From Bacteroidales bacterium (GTDB taxonomy: Bacteria; Bacteroidota; Bacteroidia; Bacteroidales; UBA932): a DNA stretch of 64,000 bases. The notes beneath the pieces were generated by a model, which worked only from the letters and a program-made list of their open reading frames with translations, ran no database searches and was not told where the DNA came from. Below are positions 20,973 through 32,723 of this stretch, piece by piece. Location: the NCBI GenBank assembly GCA_030695025.1, contig JAUYTX010000013.1, positions 1 through 64,000 on the forward strand, read 5' to 3'. A program made the translations under genes and the position numbers. Each line of letters starts with the position of its first letter. Position 1 is the first letter of the stretch.

Positions 20973-22421
20973 ATGAGGAACATTTCCTTAATAATTCTCT
21001 CCACACTGCTTTTTGCTTGTGGAGAGTCTTTGTCTTATAAGATGCCGGACAAAGAACTAATCAACAAAACCATTGAAAAAGGCGATTTCACTGAAGCATC
21101 AAAAATGATCAGGCTCTATCTTGCAAGCGACACCATTTCTGAAACAGAGCGCTGGGACATGAACTTCCTTATTGAGAAAATGGACAGAATAAGGAGAGAC
21201 TTTACCCGTAGAGATACCTCTGTTATTAACTACATCAAGAGACACCACCCTGAGGTTACAACCGAAGAGATAGCTGCATGGGAGAAGACAAACGCAATTG
21301 AAAACATGATTATTGATGGAGAGAAATTATATTTTAGCTCCGCTCCCAGAAATCTTTTCAGAATAGACTCTGTTGCAGCTAAATATTTTCAGCACCCTAA
21401 CGGAGGCCAGAGCGACTCCCTGAACAGATTTCTTGCGTGGCACATTCCTCAGCTGGTTACAGAGGCAAAAAAGGTGAAAAAAGAGTTGATTTCTCCGGTA
21501 AAAATGAATGTAACATACACCCTTACAGTAAAACCGGGAGAGGTTCCGGCGGGCGAAATCGTAAGAGTTTGGATGCCATACCCAAGAACAGACAATAAGG
21601 CTCACACCGGCATAGCATTACTTTCAGTATCGCAACCAGAATACATTATCTCACCGGACACATATGACCATAAAACCATCTATATGGAGGGTGTTGCATC
21701 AGTTGATGAACCGCTTGTTTTCAGTTACAAATTTACCTACACCTCATATGCTCAGGTTCACATGTTTAAGGAAGAGGATACAAAAGAATATATCACAGAA
21801 TCGCCCGATTACATAAAATACACTTCAGAGAGGGCTCCGCATATATTATTCAGCGAAAACATTAAGAACGCAGTAAAAGAGGCTATAGGTGATGAGGTAA
21901 ATCCATATCTTAAAGCAAGAAAAATTTATGAGTGGATTGACTCCAACTTCCCTTGGGCAAGTGCTCGTGAATATTCAACAATTGACAATATCCCTGAATA
22001 TGTACTTGCAAACAGACATGGTGACTGCGGTCAGGTCTCTCTGCTATTTATCACAATGGCTCGTTGTGCAGGTATTCCTGCAAAATGGCAATCAGGATGG
22101 ATGATGCATCCGGGTAACAAAAACCTTCACGACTGGGCAGAGGCATATTTTGAAGGTATTGGCTGGGTCCCTGTAGATCAGTCATTTGGCAGAGTTAAAG
22201 AGAGTAAAGGTGACAACGACTCATTCTACTTCTTTACAAAGGGACTTGACGCCTATCGTCTGATTGTTAATAACGACATTTCACAGCCATTATTCCCGGC
22301 CAAAATTCATCCGAGAAGTGAGACGGTAGATTTCCAGCGCGGAGAGGTTGAATGGAGAGGCGGTAACCTTTACTTTGGAAGGTGGAGATACAATATGGAG
22401 ATTGATTATCTGAACAAATAG
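20973..22421 (+). CDS. Transglutaminase-like domain lipoprotein
   Basis: Lipobox LLFACGES; NRHGDCGQVSLLFITMARCAGIPAKWQSGW and HDWAEAYFEGIGWVPVDQSFG. Confidence 0.88.
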   Translation: MRNISLIILSTLLFACGESLSYKMPDKELINKTIEKGDFTEASKMIRLYLASDTISETERWDMNFLIEKMDRIRRDFTRRDTSVINYIKRHHPEVTTEEIAAWEKTNAIENMIIDGEKLYFSSAPRNLFRIDSVAAKYFQHPNGGQSDSLNRFLAWHIPQLVTEAKKVKKELISPVKMNVTYTLTVKPGEVPAGEIVRVWMPYPRTDNKAHTGIALLSVSQPEYIISPDTYDHKTIYMEGVASVDEPLVFSYKFTYTSYAQVHMFKEEDTKEYITESPDYIKYTSERAPHILFSENIKNAVKEAIGDEVNPYLKARKIYEWIDSNFPWASAREYSTIDNIPEYVLANRHGDCGQVSLLFITMARCAGIPAKWQSGWMMHPGNKNLHDWAEAYFEGIGWVPVDQSFGRVKESKGDNDSFYFFTKGLDAYRLIVNNDISQPLFPAKIHPRSETVDFQRGEVEWRGGNLYFGRWRYNMEIDYLNK

Positions 22422-22438
22422 AATTTTCAGGAGAGCAT

Positions 22439-23074
22439 TTACAGCTTTCTTATAATGTACAGGCCGTCGCGCAGAGGGAGAATGAAACCCGAAACGCGGC
22501 GGTCATTTTTTACCATCTCGTTAAACTTTAATATCCCCTGTGTCTGTGCATCTTTTGGAGGTGCTGCCTCAGTTACCTTCCCATACCAAAGCACATTGTC
22601 TGCCAGAATGTAGCCACCTGGTTTTACAAGATTAAATGCCAGATTGTAATATGAACAGTATTCGCGTTTGTTTGCATCAATAAAAACAATATCGTACTCC
22701 TCTTTTATTTGAGGAATCAGCTCCTTTGCGTCGCCAAAGTGCAAATTGATTTTTGTGGTAAGGCCGGCCCTCTCTATTCCATCTTTGATAAGAGAGATGT
22801 GTCTCTCATCTTTTTCAAGAGCATCCAGAACACCATCAGACGTTAAACCCTGAGCCAGACATATTGCCGAATATCCGGTGAAAGTCCCTATTTCCAGTAT
22901 TTTTTTAGGCGCGACCAGTTTGGAAAATTCAATTAAAAATCTTCCCAATACCGGGCCGGCTAACATTTTTGAATGGTGGCCGGTTTGGTTCAATGTTTCA
23001 TTTTCCAGCCACTCCAGAACCGGCGGCAACTCACCTGTGTGATCATATAGATAATTATCCAGTGGCAGATTCAT
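22439..23074 (-). CDS. O-methyltransferase (class I SAM-dependent)
   Basis: KILEIGTFTGYSAICLAQGL, YDIVFIDANKREYCSYY, GGYILADNVLWYGKV. Confidence 0.9.
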   Translation of the reverse strand: MNLPLDNYLYDHTGELPPVLEWLENETLNQTGHHSKMLAGPVLGRFLIEFSKLVAPKKILEIGTFTGYSAICLAQGLTSDGVLDALEKDERHISLIKDGIERAGLTTKINLHFGDAKELIPQIKEEYDIVFIDANKREYCSYYNLAFNLVKPGGYILADNVLWYGKVTEAAPPKDAQTQGILKFNEMVKNDRRVSGFILPLRDGLYIIRKL

Positions 23075-23076
23075 AA

Positions 23077-24315
23077 CTAATTATAAATTAGAGTAAACAT
23101 CCTGTCAGTGTCCAATATCTCCACAGCCGCCTTATGTATCTGAGATGCCTCAATTGATGCAATCTTCTCTCTTATTACCTCAATCGGCTCAACCTTTCCG
23201 TAAAAGAGAAGTGACTTTCCAAGAGAAAGGCACTGAGATTCAGCATTGTCGGTTGAGATTGCAAACTGACCCAAAAGCTGCTTTTTTGCAGCCTTGAGAA
23301 TAGCGGGAGAAAGTTCTCTCTCCTTAAGCAGATTTATCTCTTTGTTTACTATTTCGCGGCACTTCTCAAGATTATTTTTGTCTGATCCAAAATAGATTGT
23401 AAACAGGCCTGTATCGGTGTATGGAGTATAGCTTGCATCTACCGTATAAGCTAATGCATGCTTCTCTCTGAGTGATTGGTTAAGTCGTGAATTCAGAGCC
23501 GGACCTCCCAGTATGTTGGTCAGAAGTGCCAGAGGGAGGCGCATAGGGTTGTACATTGAGTATGCCCTTGAGCCGGTAACACAATGAACCTGATAGGTTT
23601 TTCTTGGAATAACTTTGAGTCCGGCAGGTGTAGATGGCACCAAAGGAATTTCCTCTTTTCTGACACCATTGGGAGCGTGTCCGTTATTAACCATTTTACC
23701 GAAAAATTTTTCAACCAGCTTTGCTCCCCTTTCAGGCTGAATATCAGCAACAATACTGAAACTCATATTTGCGGGACGATAATAGCTTGTTGTAAAATCT
23801 TTTATATCCTGTGCCGAAATTGATTTCATGGATTTTGGTTTGCCGAGTATAGGCATAGCAAGAGGGTGTCCTCCAAACAGATATTCGTCAAAATGATCAA
23901 ATATCTGCTCTGAGGGAGTGTCCTTATAGGAACTTATCTCATCAAGAACAATTTCTTTCTCTTTTTTAAGTTCCTTTTCAGGGAATAAAGAATTGAAAGC
24001 AAGGTCACTAAGCAACTCCACTGCTTTTGCAATATCCTCTTTCAGAACTGTAGCGTGAATTACTGTCTCTTCCTTTGTTGTGTATGCATTCAGTTCACCT
24101 CCCAGACTCTCAAGAAGGTTATTTATCCTTCTTGCACCACGTGTAGTGGTTCCCTTGAAGAGCATGTGTTCGGTAAGATGGGCAATACCATTCTGGCCCG
24201 GCTTTTCGTCACGGGTACCTGCCTTTATACTTAATGCGCAATAAGCAACCGGAGAAGATATTTTACGGAATGCATATCTGATTCCCGAGTTGAGCTCTGT
24301 TGTAATTATAGTCAT
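23077..24315 (-). CDS. M16 family (insulinase-like) zinc peptidase
   Basis: HLTEHMLFKGT (HxxEH) and M16 C-terminal domain. Confidence 0.93.
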   Translation of the reverse strand: MTIITTELNSGIRYAFRKISSPVAYCALSIKAGTRDEKPGQNGIAHLTEHMLFKGTTTRGARRINNLLESLGGELNAYTTKEETVIHATVLKEDIAKAVELLSDLAFNSLFPEKELKKEKEIVLDEISSYKDTPSEQIFDHFDEYLFGGHPLAMPILGKPKSMKSISAQDIKDFTTSYYRPANMSFSIVADIQPERGAKLVEKFFGKMVNNGHAPNGVRKEEIPLVPSTPAGLKVIPRKTYQVHCVTGSRAYSMYNPMRLPLALLTNILGGPALNSRLNQSLREKHALAYTVDASYTPYTDTGLFTIYFGSDKNNLEKCREIVNKEINLLKERELSPAILKAAKKQLLGQFAISTDNAESQCLSLGKSLLFYGKVEPIEVIREKIASIEASQIHKAAVEILDTDRMFTLIYN

Positions 24316-24317
24316 CT

Positions 24318-25169
24318 TTAAAACTGAAACGGTACTGATATCTTCCGAATGTCTTCTCTTGTAAAACCTGCCGGCAACAGTAACGAAATCCTGTGCCTTC
24401 TGAAGAAAAGTAATTCGTGGCTGTCAGTTCCTATCAGTAACTTGTAGCAATGTGACCCTCTGCTGTTACCTCTTGGTTTGATAAGAATCGTAACAACTGT
24501 ATTTGCCTTATTATTCATAACAGCATCCTCAATATCATCTCCTGAAACAAGTTCTGCTTTACCCTTGAAAAGATCCTGAATCTCCGTTTCGGCAGGGGTG
24601 AAGGAGAGATATTCAGATGCAATCAGCAGTTTTTTGTCTTTGACCTCGCTTACTCTGTCAGCATAAAATGAATTCCCTTTAAATGCAAGGGTTACATCTT
24701 TCTGTATCTTATATATGTGGTTTTGAATTATATCAACATATATTGGGAGTAAATGGAGGTTGGCTCCGGAAACATCTTCAGACTCATGAATGGGTAAGTT
24801 AATAATGTTTTTATTGCTGTATGCTCCCCGTTTTACCTCAGGCCCGCCTTGTATTAGAGTGAGGTATTCAATTTTCGCCTCAAGATCTTTTCTGTATTTT
24901 CCATCTACCCTCATAAGAAAGAAGAAGCTGGTATCATTTTTCAGCTTTTCATACTCTTCCATGCTGCAAAACTCAAAAGGAGAGATCCTCCAGCCCTTGT
25001 TGACAGCGTCTCTGAGAACCATATCAGGAAGAGTATTTGATGGCAATACAACCTTTGTAACTTTAGCTCCAAAACTTGTAAAAGTGTTTCTTGTTTCACG
25101 GATAAACCTCTGAGCATAAGCACCGGAAGTTAGTGATAAAGAAAGTAAAAGCATTATAAAATATCTCAT
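24318..25169 (-). CDS. Secreted hypothetical protein
   Basis: Signal peptide MRYFIMLLLSLSLTSGAYAQ; start moved to avoid overlap with dnaX. Confidence 0.65.
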   Translation of the reverse strand: MRYFIMLLLSLSLTSGAYAQRFIRETRNTFTSFGAKVTKVVLPSNTLPDMVLRDAVNKGWRISPFEFCSMEEYEKLKNDTSFFFLMRVDGKYRKDLEAKIEYLTLIQGGPEVKRGAYSNKNIINLPIHESEDVSGANLHLLPIYVDIIQNHIYKIQKDVTLAFKGNSFYADRVSEVKDKKLLIASEYLSFTPAETEIQDLFKGKAELVSGDDIEDAVMNNKANTVVTILIKPRGNSRGSHCYKLLIGTDSHELLFFRRHRISLLLPAGFTREDIRKISVPFQF

Positions 25170-25212
25170 TTTTCTATTTTTTTTGACTAATGCAAAATTA
25201 GATAAAAATTCG

Positions 25213-25220
25213 TACTTTTG
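25213..25220 (+). promoter_or_regulatory. -7 promoter box (TACTTTTG), 6 nt before dnaX ATG
   Basis: Exact TAnnTTTG match. Confidence 0.5.
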
Positions 25221-25226
25221 TCTGGT

Positions 25227-27095
25227 ATGGAAAGATTTATTGTATCTGCAAGAAAATACCGTCCCGACAGCTTTGAAAGCCTTATCGGACAAGGGAATAT
25301 AGCAACTACCCTCAAGAATTCAATTTTACGGAAACAGCTTGCTCACGCATACCTATTCTGCGGTCCAAGAGGTGTCGGCAAAACTTCTACTGCACGAATT
25401 TTTGCTAAAACCATTAACTGCCTGAATCCCGGTCCCGGTATGGAGCTGTGCAACAGTTGTGAATCATGTGTCTCATTTACAGAAGGTCGCTCCTACTCAA
25501 TTCATGAGCTTGACGCAGCCTCAAATAATTCTGTAGAAGATATCCGGCAATTGAACGAACTTGTAAGAATTCCTCCTCAAATAGGCAAATACAGCGTTTA
25601 TATTATTGATGAGGTTCACATGTTATCTTCTTCGGCCTTCAACGCCTTTTTAAAGACTCTTGAAGAGCCTCCTGCCCACGCAATTTTTATACTTGCAACA
25701 ACTGAAAAACACAAAATACTTCCCACAATTCTTTCCCGATGTCAGACATATGATTTTAACAGAATTTCAGTTGAAGATATTGTTAAAAATCTGACAGATA
25801 TTTCAAAAAAAGAGGGAGTTTCCATAGATCTGGAAGCATTACACATAATTGCACAAAAGGCAGATGGAGCAATGAGAGACGCCCTTACAATTTTTGACCA
25901 GGCTGTAGCATTCTGCGGATCACAAATAACATACGAAAATGTAATCTCAACACTTAATGTGCTGGATTACGACTACTACATAAGGCTGACTGAGCACTTC
26001 CTTGCAGGGAACCATAAAGAGGCTCTTCTCATTTTTGACGAGATTCTTTCAAAGGGATTCAACGCTCTCCATTTCATTGGCGGGTTAAGCTCTCACTTTC
26101 GTGATCTTCTCATCTGCAAAGACAACAGCACCATGCCTCTGCTTGATCTTGCCCCCTCAATAATCCGCAAATACAAAGAGCAATCTGAACATTGCTCTCT
26201 CCATTTTCTTTATGACGCCCTTAACCTGACCTCATCATGCGAATCAGGATACAAAAGCAGCGGCCATCCACGTTTGCATATTGAAATTGCCCTCTTAAGG
26301 CTTTGCAAAATAAACTCTCCTGCCTGGGTAGGAGAAGAGTTAAAAACTACTGAAAAGGTTGTTATTAATAGTTCAACCATTAAAGGCTCATCACCGGCAT
26401 CGGTCAATAACAAACCGGTTTCAGACACTTCAAAAAAATCTGAAGAAGAACTAAAAGAGACAAAAGAAGAGATAGTTGAAACTGTAGCGGAAGAAGCTGA
26501 TTTGCAAATAAATGGACAGGTTTCGGAAGAGATAAACAAAAGGGAAAAGGTAGAAGATGAGGCTAAAGTAGAAGCAAAGGAAGAGAAGCCCGAAAAGCAA
26601 GCAGATGTTAAACCGACAAAAACAAATGGTAATGGAGGGTTCAACTCAATATCAATTAAAGACCTTTTAAATTCTGCCGGTAAAAACTCAGGGAAAACAG
26701 GTCCGGGAAGTGAAAACAGAATCGGAACTGATAAAATTGACCCAGATAAGCTAAACGAAGTATGGGCAAAAATGGCTCAATCGGAAAGCTCTATGCCACG
26801 ACTGTCAACCACAATATCTCAGACAGCTCCCGTATTATCCGGAGAGAGCCAAATTTTGTTCAAAGTTAAAAATGACCTTCAAAAAAATTGGATTGCTCAA
26901 CATTGCAAGGCCCGACTTGTTGAATTTCTGAGAGTTAATTTAAACAATAAAGATATTTCCCTTGAAATTGAGGTAACTCCTGACGAAGAGGTAGAAGAAA
27001 AATTATACATGCCTCAACAAAAGGCAGACTTTTTGAAGTCAAATAATCCTGAGGTTAAAAATATTGTGGACGACCTCAATTTAGAACTGAAATAA
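25227..27095 (+). CDS. dnaX: DNA polymerase III subunit gamma/tau
   Basis: [32 protein letters not shown], zinc-binding [31 protein letters not shown]. Confidence 0.96.
   Translation: MERFIVSARKYRPDSFESLIGQGNIATTLKNSILRKQLAHAYLFCGPRGVGKTSTARIFAKTINCLNPGPGMELCNSCESCVSFTEGRSYSIHELDAASNNSVEDIRQLNELVRIPPQIGKYSVYIIDEVHMLSSSAFNAFLKTLEEPPAHAIFILATTEKHKILPTILSRCQTYDFNRISVEDIVKNLTDISKKEGVSIDLEALHIIAQKADGAMRDALTIFDQAVAFCGSQITYENVISTLNVLDYDYYIRLTEHFLAGNHKEALLIFDEILSKGFNALHFIGGLSSHFRDLLICKDNSTMPLLDLAPSIIRKYKEQSEHCSLHFLYDALNLTSSCESGYKSSGHPRLHIEIALLRLCKINSPAWVGEELKTTEKVVINSSTIKGSSPASVNNKPVSDTSKKSEEELKETKEEIVETVAEEADLQINGQVSEEINKREKVEDEAKVEAKEEKPEKQADVKPTKTNGNGGFNSISIKDLLNSAGKNSGKTGPGSENRIGTDKIDPDKLNEVWAKMAQSESSMPRLSTTISQTAPVLSGESQILFKVKNDLQKNWIAQHCKARLVEFLRVNLNNKDISLEIEVTPDEEVEEKLYMPQQKADFLKSNNPEVKNIVDDLNLELK
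26432..26443 (+). other. Candidate frameshift/slippage site in dnaX: A AAA AAA followed by -1 frame ATC TGA
   Basis: Seven A residues 26432-26438 in zero-frame phase TC[A AAA AAA] TCT; -1 frame stop TGA at 26441-26443. Confidence 0.55.
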
Positions 27096-27097
27096 TA

Positions 27098-27964
27098 ATG
27101 CGATTACACTGCAGCAATCTTGTAAAGAACTACGGCGCCAGAACCGTAGTTAAAAATGTATCCATAGAGGTAGAACAGGGAGAGATTGTTGGTCTTCTTG
27201 GCCCTAACGGCGCCGGCAAAACCACCAGTTTTTATATGATAACCGGGCTTATAAAACCAAATTCCGGTAAAATTTTTCTTGACAACGAAGATATTACGGA
27301 GTTGCCAATGTACAAACGGGCTCAAAAGGGTCTTGGCTACCTTGCACAAGAGGCATCGGTATTCAGAAAACTATCTGTAGAAGACAATATCATGGCCGTT
27401 ATGGAGCTCTCATCTCTGACAAAAAAAGAGAGACAAGATCGACTGGAGGTATTGCTTGACGAATTCAGCCTTCATAAAGTAAGGAAAAATCTGGGAGTGC
27501 AGTTATCAGGAGGAGAAAGGCGCAGATGTGAAATAGCAAGAGCGCTTGCCATAGATCCTAAGTTCATCTTACTTGATGAACCATTTGCAGGAGTCGACCC
27601 AATTGCAGTTGAGGATATACAGCACATTATCTCAAAACTCAAAACAAAAAATATCGGGATTGTGATTACCGACCACAATGTTCACGAAACACTTGCCATT
27701 ACAGACAGAGCGTATCTACTGTACGAGGGGAGTATTCTTGAGAGTGGTACGGCAGAAGTTCTTGCCAACAATCCTGAGGTAAGAAGAAAGTATCTGGGTC
27801 AGAATTTTGAATTACGAAAAGCCGTCCTCAAGAAGAAGAAAAAAGAGGAAGGCACCGAAATCCCACATATTGATGTCAAATCAGACAAAGACAATAATAG
27901 TGGAACCGGTGCCGATATGTCCGGCTATAGTGACCGGGCCAGTGATCTGGAAAGAGGAGCTTAA
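27098..27964 (+). CDS. lptB: LPS export ABC transporter ATP-binding protein with extended C-terminus
   Basis: [50 protein letters not shown]. Confidence 0.93.
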   Translation: MRLHCSNLVKNYGARTVVKNVSIEVEQGEIVGLLGPNGAGKTTSFYMITGLIKPNSGKIFLDNEDITELPMYKRAQKGLGYLAQEASVFRKLSVEDNIMAVMELSSLTKKERQDRLEVLLDEFSLHKVRKNLGVQLSGGERRRCEIARALAIDPKFILLDEPFAGVDPIAVEDIQHIISKLKTKNIGIVITDHNVHETLAITDRAYLLYEGSILESGTAEVLANNPEVRRKYLGQNFELRKAVLKKKKKEEGTEIPHIDVKSDKDNNSGTGADMSGYSDRASDLERGA

Positions 27965-28533
27965 TTCTCTTTCTGTTCTACTTTGCGGGCCTTTTGCATC
28001 TGCATAATTACGACCTCTTTTTGCCCTGCAGGCATTGTGTCCATTCTTCTGAAACCTTGACCCTCCTGCATTCTGAAATGCATGGCACCTTGTGCAGAAC
28101 CTTGCTGCATTTTGCCTCTGAAATTGCGATTGTGCATTTTACCTGAGCGTGTATCAAACATCAATCTTTGCTCATCTGTCAGCAGCGAACGCACTTTTGC
28201 CCTATTTGCTGCAGAAGCCTTCATCTTCTTGTTTTGAAGAGTTGTAATCTCGTCAATCTTTGAGTTTATCGCCCTCATATCCGGCTTTTCTACCTGCTCA
28301 AGAGTTTTAAGCTGGGCTCTCTTTTCAGCAAGTTGATTATCAACCTGCAACATCTCTTTGCGAAGCTCAAGTCTGAGGTTTTTGATAGCCTCCTGCTGTT
28401 CAGTAGTGAATTTTGGCTCAAGCTTTGCAGGGTTTGCGCCCATGAAGCCTCTTTCGCCAACAGGGCGATTCTGTGCAACAAGCGAGATGGCAAATGCCGC
28501 AAATACTAAAGTAATGTAAAATCTTTTCATCAT
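27961..28533 (-). CDS. Spy/CpxP-like periplasmic protein
   Basis: Signal peptide; LTxEQ-like repeats ([31 protein letters not shown]), Met/Gln-rich helical protein. Confidence 0.6.
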   Translation of the reverse strand: MMKRFYITLVFAAFAISLVAQNRPVGERGFMGANPAKLEPKFTTEQQEAIKNLRLELRKEMLQVDNQLAEKRAQLKTLEQVEKPDMRAINSKIDEITTLQNKKMKASAANRAKVRSLLTDEQRLMFDTRSGKMHNRNFRGKMQQGSAQGAMHFRMQEGQGFRRMDTMPAGQKEVVIMQMQKARKVEQKEN

Positions 28534-28605
28534 CTTAACCTTTTAATGTTCGTTTCTTCTAAGACTAATCGGGTCATAAAAGGTTTAATATTAAGGAAAG
28601 ATTTA

Positions 28606-28613
28606 TACCTTTG
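28606..28613 (+). promoter_or_regulatory. -7 promoter box (TACCTTTG)
   Basis: Exact TAnnTTTG match upstream of the mutase operon. Confidence 0.5.
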
Positions 28614-28653
28614 CGAATTATTTTGAAACACTCAATTAACAAAAACAATAGAT

Positions 28654-30519
28654 ATGGCAAAACAACTATTTGCTGAGTTTCAATCTGTTCCCACAACACA
28701 ATGGGAAGAGGTCATAAACAAGGACCTCAAAGGGGCCGATTATGAAAAGAGACTCGTATGGAAGACAATGGAGGGATTTGCAGTTCGCCCTTACTACAGA
28801 GAAGAAGATCTCGTGAAGCTGAACCATATGGGAGGCACACCGGGATCTTTTCCGTTTGTAAGAGGAGTAAACGAGGGCAATAACTGGCTTGTACGCCAGG
28901 GCTACTGCGCCTGGGAGAGCTTTGAAAAGGCAAATGAACAGGCCGTTGACGGTCTAACGAGAGGTGTAGAGTCAATTGCATTTTGCATTGACGGAAATGC
29001 CGAGATGTGCATTGGAGAGATGTCGGTTCTTTTAAAAGGTATAGACCTTTCGAAAACCGAAGTTAATTTTGAAGGATGCTCATGTGCAACAGCAGAGATT
29101 ATTGCATCATTCCTTCAGGTGGCCTCTGCTGCAGGCGTTAAACCTACTCAAATTAAGGCATCATTCGATTTTGATCCTTTAAACAAACTAACCACAACAG
29201 GTAACTTTTGCTGCTCTGAATACAAGACTACAATTAAAAAGAGCATGGATCTGGTTAAGGATTATCCCGGAATCAGAGTTATTGGAGTTGAAGGGTATGC
29301 ATTTAATGATGCAGGAAGCACAATTGTACAAGAGCTTGGTTTTTCAATAGCAGCAGGAAGCGAATACATAAACATGCTAACTGAGATGGGCTATTCGGCA
29401 GATGAAGCAGCTTCGAGAATTAAGTTTACTCTGGCAATCGGACCAAACTACTTTATGGAGATAGCAAAATTCCGTGCGGCAAGATTACTTTGGGCTAACG
29501 TAGCAAAAGAGTACGGAGCAAAAGAGACAGAATCACAAAAGATTAATATACACGCTGTTACAAGCCAGTGGAACATGACCGTTTATGACGCATATGTTAA
29601 TATGCTCCGCGGCACAACCGAGGCGATGAGTGCAGCTCTTGCAGGTGTAAGCTCACTTGAGGTACTTCCTTTCGACTATATTTACCGTGAACCGGCAGAG
29701 TTCAGCAACAGAGTTGCCAGAAATACTCAGATAATTCTAAAAGAGGAGTCTCATTTCGATAAAATTACTGACCCTGCAGCAGGATCATACTATATAGAGA
29801 CTCTTACAGCCTCTGTAGCTGAGCAGGCGTGGAAGCTTTTCACAGCAGCTGAGGAGAAGGGTGGATATATTAATGCATTCAAACAGGGTTATATTCAAGG
29901 TGAAATAAAGTCTGCATCTTCAAAGAGAGATTTGAATATAGCAACAAGAAGAGAGATTCTTCTTGGAACAAACCAGTATCCTAACTTTAACGAAAAGGCA
30001 GAAAAAGAGGTAACTCTTGACGTCGTTACTCGTGGAGCTGACTGGAAAAAGAGCGACAATCCTATAGCCCAACCTATTGAAAAATACCGTGGTGCACAGG
30101 CATTCGAAGCACTTCGCTTTGCAACAGAAAGTATGGGACACACCCCTACTGCATTCATGCTAACCTTTGGAAATCTAGCATTTGCAAGGGCAAGAGCACA
30201 ATTCTCATGCAACTTCTTTGCAGTAGCCGGATTTGAGGTTGCCGACAATAACCGCTTTGCTTCAGTTGAAGAGGGAGTTGAGGCAGCACTTAAGGCCAAA
30301 GCAGACATTATTGTAGCCTGCTCATCTGATGACGAATATAGTGTAGCAATGCCAAAGATTAAAGAGTTGGCAGGAGATAAAGCAATAATTGTTGTTGCCG
30401 GAGAGCCTGCCTGCAAAGAGGAGCTTATTGCTGCAGGAATTACAAACTTCATAAGCGTTAAGAGCAATGTACTTGAAACTCTTAAGCAGTATCAGGATTT
30501 AATGGTAAGTAAGAAATAA
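28654..30519 (+). CDS. mutA: Methylmalonyl-CoA mutase small subunit
   Basis: Mutase fold similar to the downstream large subunit; adjacent position. Confidence 0.92.
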   Translation: MAKQLFAEFQSVPTTQWEEVINKDLKGADYEKRLVWKTMEGFAVRPYYREEDLVKLNHMGGTPGSFPFVRGVNEGNNWLVRQGYCAWESFEKANEQAVDGLTRGVESIAFCIDGNAEMCIGEMSVLLKGIDLSKTEVNFEGCSCATAEIIASFLQVASAAGVKPTQIKASFDFDPLNKLTTTGNFCCSEYKTTIKKSMDLVKDYPGIRVIGVEGYAFNDAGSTIVQELGFSIAAGSEYINMLTEMGYSADEAASRIKFTLAIGPNYFMEIAKFRAARLLWANVAKEYGAKETESQKINIHAVTSQWNMTVYDAYVNMLRGTTEAMSAALAGVSSLEVLPFDYIYREPAEFSNRVARNTQIILKEESHFDKITDPAAGSYYIETLTASVAEQAWKLFTAAEEKGGYINAFKQGYIQGEIKSASSKRDLNIATRREILLGTNQYPNFNEKAEKEVTLDVVTRGADWKKSDNPIAQPIEKYRGAQAFEALRFATESMGHTPTAFMLTFGNLAFARARAQFSCNFFAVAGFEVADNNRFASVEEGVEAALKAKADIIVACSSDDEYSVAMPKIKELAGDKAIIVVAGEPACKEELIAAGITNFISVKSNVLETLKQYQDLMVSKK

Positions 30520-30530
30520 TATTATCGGCT

Positions 30531-32657
30531 ATGCGACCAAAATTTACAGATATAAAATATAACGGAGAAGCTGCACCTGCAAAAGGTGAACAGCCGGTAT
30601 GGATGACACCTGAGCAGATTGGCCTTAAGGGCACATATACTGCTTCTGACCTCGAAGGTCTGGAGCATATGAATTTTGCAGCAGGTATTCCGCCATTTTT
30701 ACGCGGTCCATACAGCACAATGTACGTAATGAATCCATGGACTGTCAGACAGTACGCCGGATTCTCAACAGCAGAGGAGTCAAACGCATTTTACAGAAGA
30801 AACCTTGCTGCCGGGCAGAAGGGTCTTTCGGTAGCATTTGACCTTGCAACACACCGCGGTTATGATGCCGACCACCCAAGGGTTGTAGGTGACGTAGGAA
30901 AAGCAGGTGTAAGCATTTGCAGCGTAGAGGACATGAAGGTTCTATTCAACCAGATTCCGCTAAACAAAATGTCGGTATCGATGACGATGAACGGCGCTGT
31001 GCTTCCTATACTGGCATTTTACATTGTTGCCGGAATGGAACAGGGGGCAAAACTTGAAGAGTTGTCAGGAACCATTCAGAACGACATTCTAAAGGAGTTT
31101 ATGGTTAGAAACACCTACATTTACCCTCCTGATTTCTCAATGAGAATTATTGGCGACATATTCTCATACACAGCTCAGAAAATGCCAAAATTCAACTCAA
31201 TCTCAATTTCGGGTTACCATATGCAGGAGGCAGGAGCAACCTGCGATATTGAGATGGCATATACACTTGCCGACGGTCTTGAGTACCTAAGAACAGGAAT
31301 TGCAGCAGGAATGGATGTCGATCAATTTGCACCACGTCTCTCATTCTTCTGGGCAATAGGCATGAATCACTTCATGGAGATTGCAAAGATGCGTGCAGCA
31401 AGAATGATCTGGGCAAAACTTGTAAAACAGTTCAACCCTAAAAATCCTAAATCGATGTCTCTTAGAACACACTCACAGACATCGGGATGGTCACTAACTG
31501 AGCAGGACCCATACAACAACGTTGCCCGTACATGTGTCGAGGCAATGGGTGCAGCACTGGGACACACTCAGTCACTCCACACCAACGCCCTTGACGAAGC
31601 AATCGCACTCCCTACAGATTTCTCTGCCCGTATTGCAAGAAATACACAGATTTATCTTCAGGAAGAGACCCAGATCACCAAATCACTTGACCCTTGGGCC
31701 GGCTCATACTATGTTGAGAAGCTCACTGCAGATATTGCAGAGCGCGCATGGGGACATATTGAAGAGGTTGAAAAGCTGGGTGGAATGGCCAAGGCAATTG
31801 AGACAGGTATTCCTAAACTCAGAATCGAAGAGGCAGCTGCCCGCAAACAGGCAAGAATTGACTCACGTATCGACTCCATTGTAGGTCTTAACAAATACCG
31901 TCTTGAGAAAGAGGATCCATTGGAAATTCTTGATGTTGACAACTCTATGGTAAGAGAGTCACAAATAGCAAGGCTTAAAGAGCTTCGTGCAAACCGTGAC
32001 GAGGTTAAGGTTAAGGCAGCTCTTGCAGCAATTACAAAGGCTGCTGCCGAAAAGAGTGGCAACCTTCTTGAACTTGCCGTTGAGGCAGCCCGTTTAAGGG
32101 CTACTTTGGGAGAGATCTCAGATGCTTGCGAAGAGGTAGCAGGAAGATATAAAGCAATAATTCGTATGAACACAGGTGTTTATTCAAGCGAGGTCAAAAA
32201 TGACAGCGAATTCGAAAAGGCAAAGAGTCTGGTTTCTGAATTTGCAAAAAAAGAGGGGCGTCAGCCAAGAATCATGATTGCAAAACTTGGACAGGACGGT
32301 CACGACCGCGGAGCCAAAGTGGTTGCAACAGGCTATGCAGACTGTGGCTTTGATGTTGACATGGGACCACTGTTCCAGACTCCCGAAGAGGCTGCAAAAC
32401 AGGCTGTTGAGAACGACGTACACATTGTTGGAGTTTCATCACTGGCTGCAGGTCACAAGACGCTTGTACCTCAGATCATGGGCGAACTTAAGAAACTGGG
32501 ACGTGAAGATATCATGGTAATTGTTGGAGGAGTTATTCCTGCACAGGATTATGATCAACTTTACAAAGCAGGAGCCGTAGCAATTTTCGGCCCCGGAACC
32601 TCGGTAACAGGTGCTGCCATTAAACTAATGGAACTTCTGCTACAGAAGTTTGAATAG
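30531..32657 (+). CDS. scpA: Methylmalonyl-CoA mutase large subunit
   Basis: [47 protein letters not shown]12 motif [13 protein letters not shown]. Confidence 0.96.
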   Translation: MRPKFTDIKYNGEAAPAKGEQPVWMTPEQIGLKGTYTASDLEGLEHMNFAAGIPPFLRGPYSTMYVMNPWTVRQYAGFSTAEESNAFYRRNLAAGQKGLSVAFDLATHRGYDADHPRVVGDVGKAGVSICSVEDMKVLFNQIPLNKMSVSMTMNGAVLPILAFYIVAGMEQGAKLEELSGTIQNDILKEFMVRNTYIYPPDFSMRIIGDIFSYTAQKMPKFNSISISGYHMQEAGATCDIEMAYTLADGLEYLRTGIAAGMDVDQFAPRLSFFWAIGMNHFMEIAKMRAARMIWAKLVKQFNPKNPKSMSLRTHSQTSGWSLTEQDPYNNVARTCVEAMGAALGHTQSLHTNALDEAIALPTDFSARIARNTQIYLQEETQITKSLDPWAGSYYVEKLTADIAERAWGHIEEVEKLGGMAKAIETGIPKLRIEEAAARKQARIDSRIDSIVGLNKYRLEKEDPLEILDVDNSMVRESQIARLKELRANRDEVKVKAALAAITKAAAEKSGNLLELAVEAARLRATLGEISDACEEVAGRYKAIIRMNTGVYSSEVKNDSEFEKAKSLVSEFAKKEGRQPRIMIAKLGQDGHDRGAKVVATGYADCGFDVDMGPLFQTPEEAAKQAVENDVHIVGVSSLAAGHKTLVPQIMGELKKLGREDIMVIVGGVIPAQDYDQLYKAGAVAIFGPGTSVTGAAIKLMELLLQKFE

Positions 32658-32673
32658 CACTCAATTATTCATG

Positions 32674-32710
32674 AAAAAAGCTGTCAGGGAATATCCCTGA
32701 CAGCTTTTTT
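32674..32710 (+). terminator. Rho-independent terminator of the mutase operon
   Basis: AAAAAAGCTGTCAGGGA-ata-TCCCTGACAGCTTTTTT. Confidence 0.95.
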
Positions 32711-32723
32711 ATTTAATAAATTA

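Noticed and set aside
26210-26644. 144-aa Ser-rich minus-strand ORF
   Set aside because: Antisense shadow of the Glu/Lys-rich DnaX linker.
29895-30467. 190-aa minus-strand ORF
   Set aside because: Antisense to the methylmalonyl-CoA mutase small subunit; no independent coding evidence.
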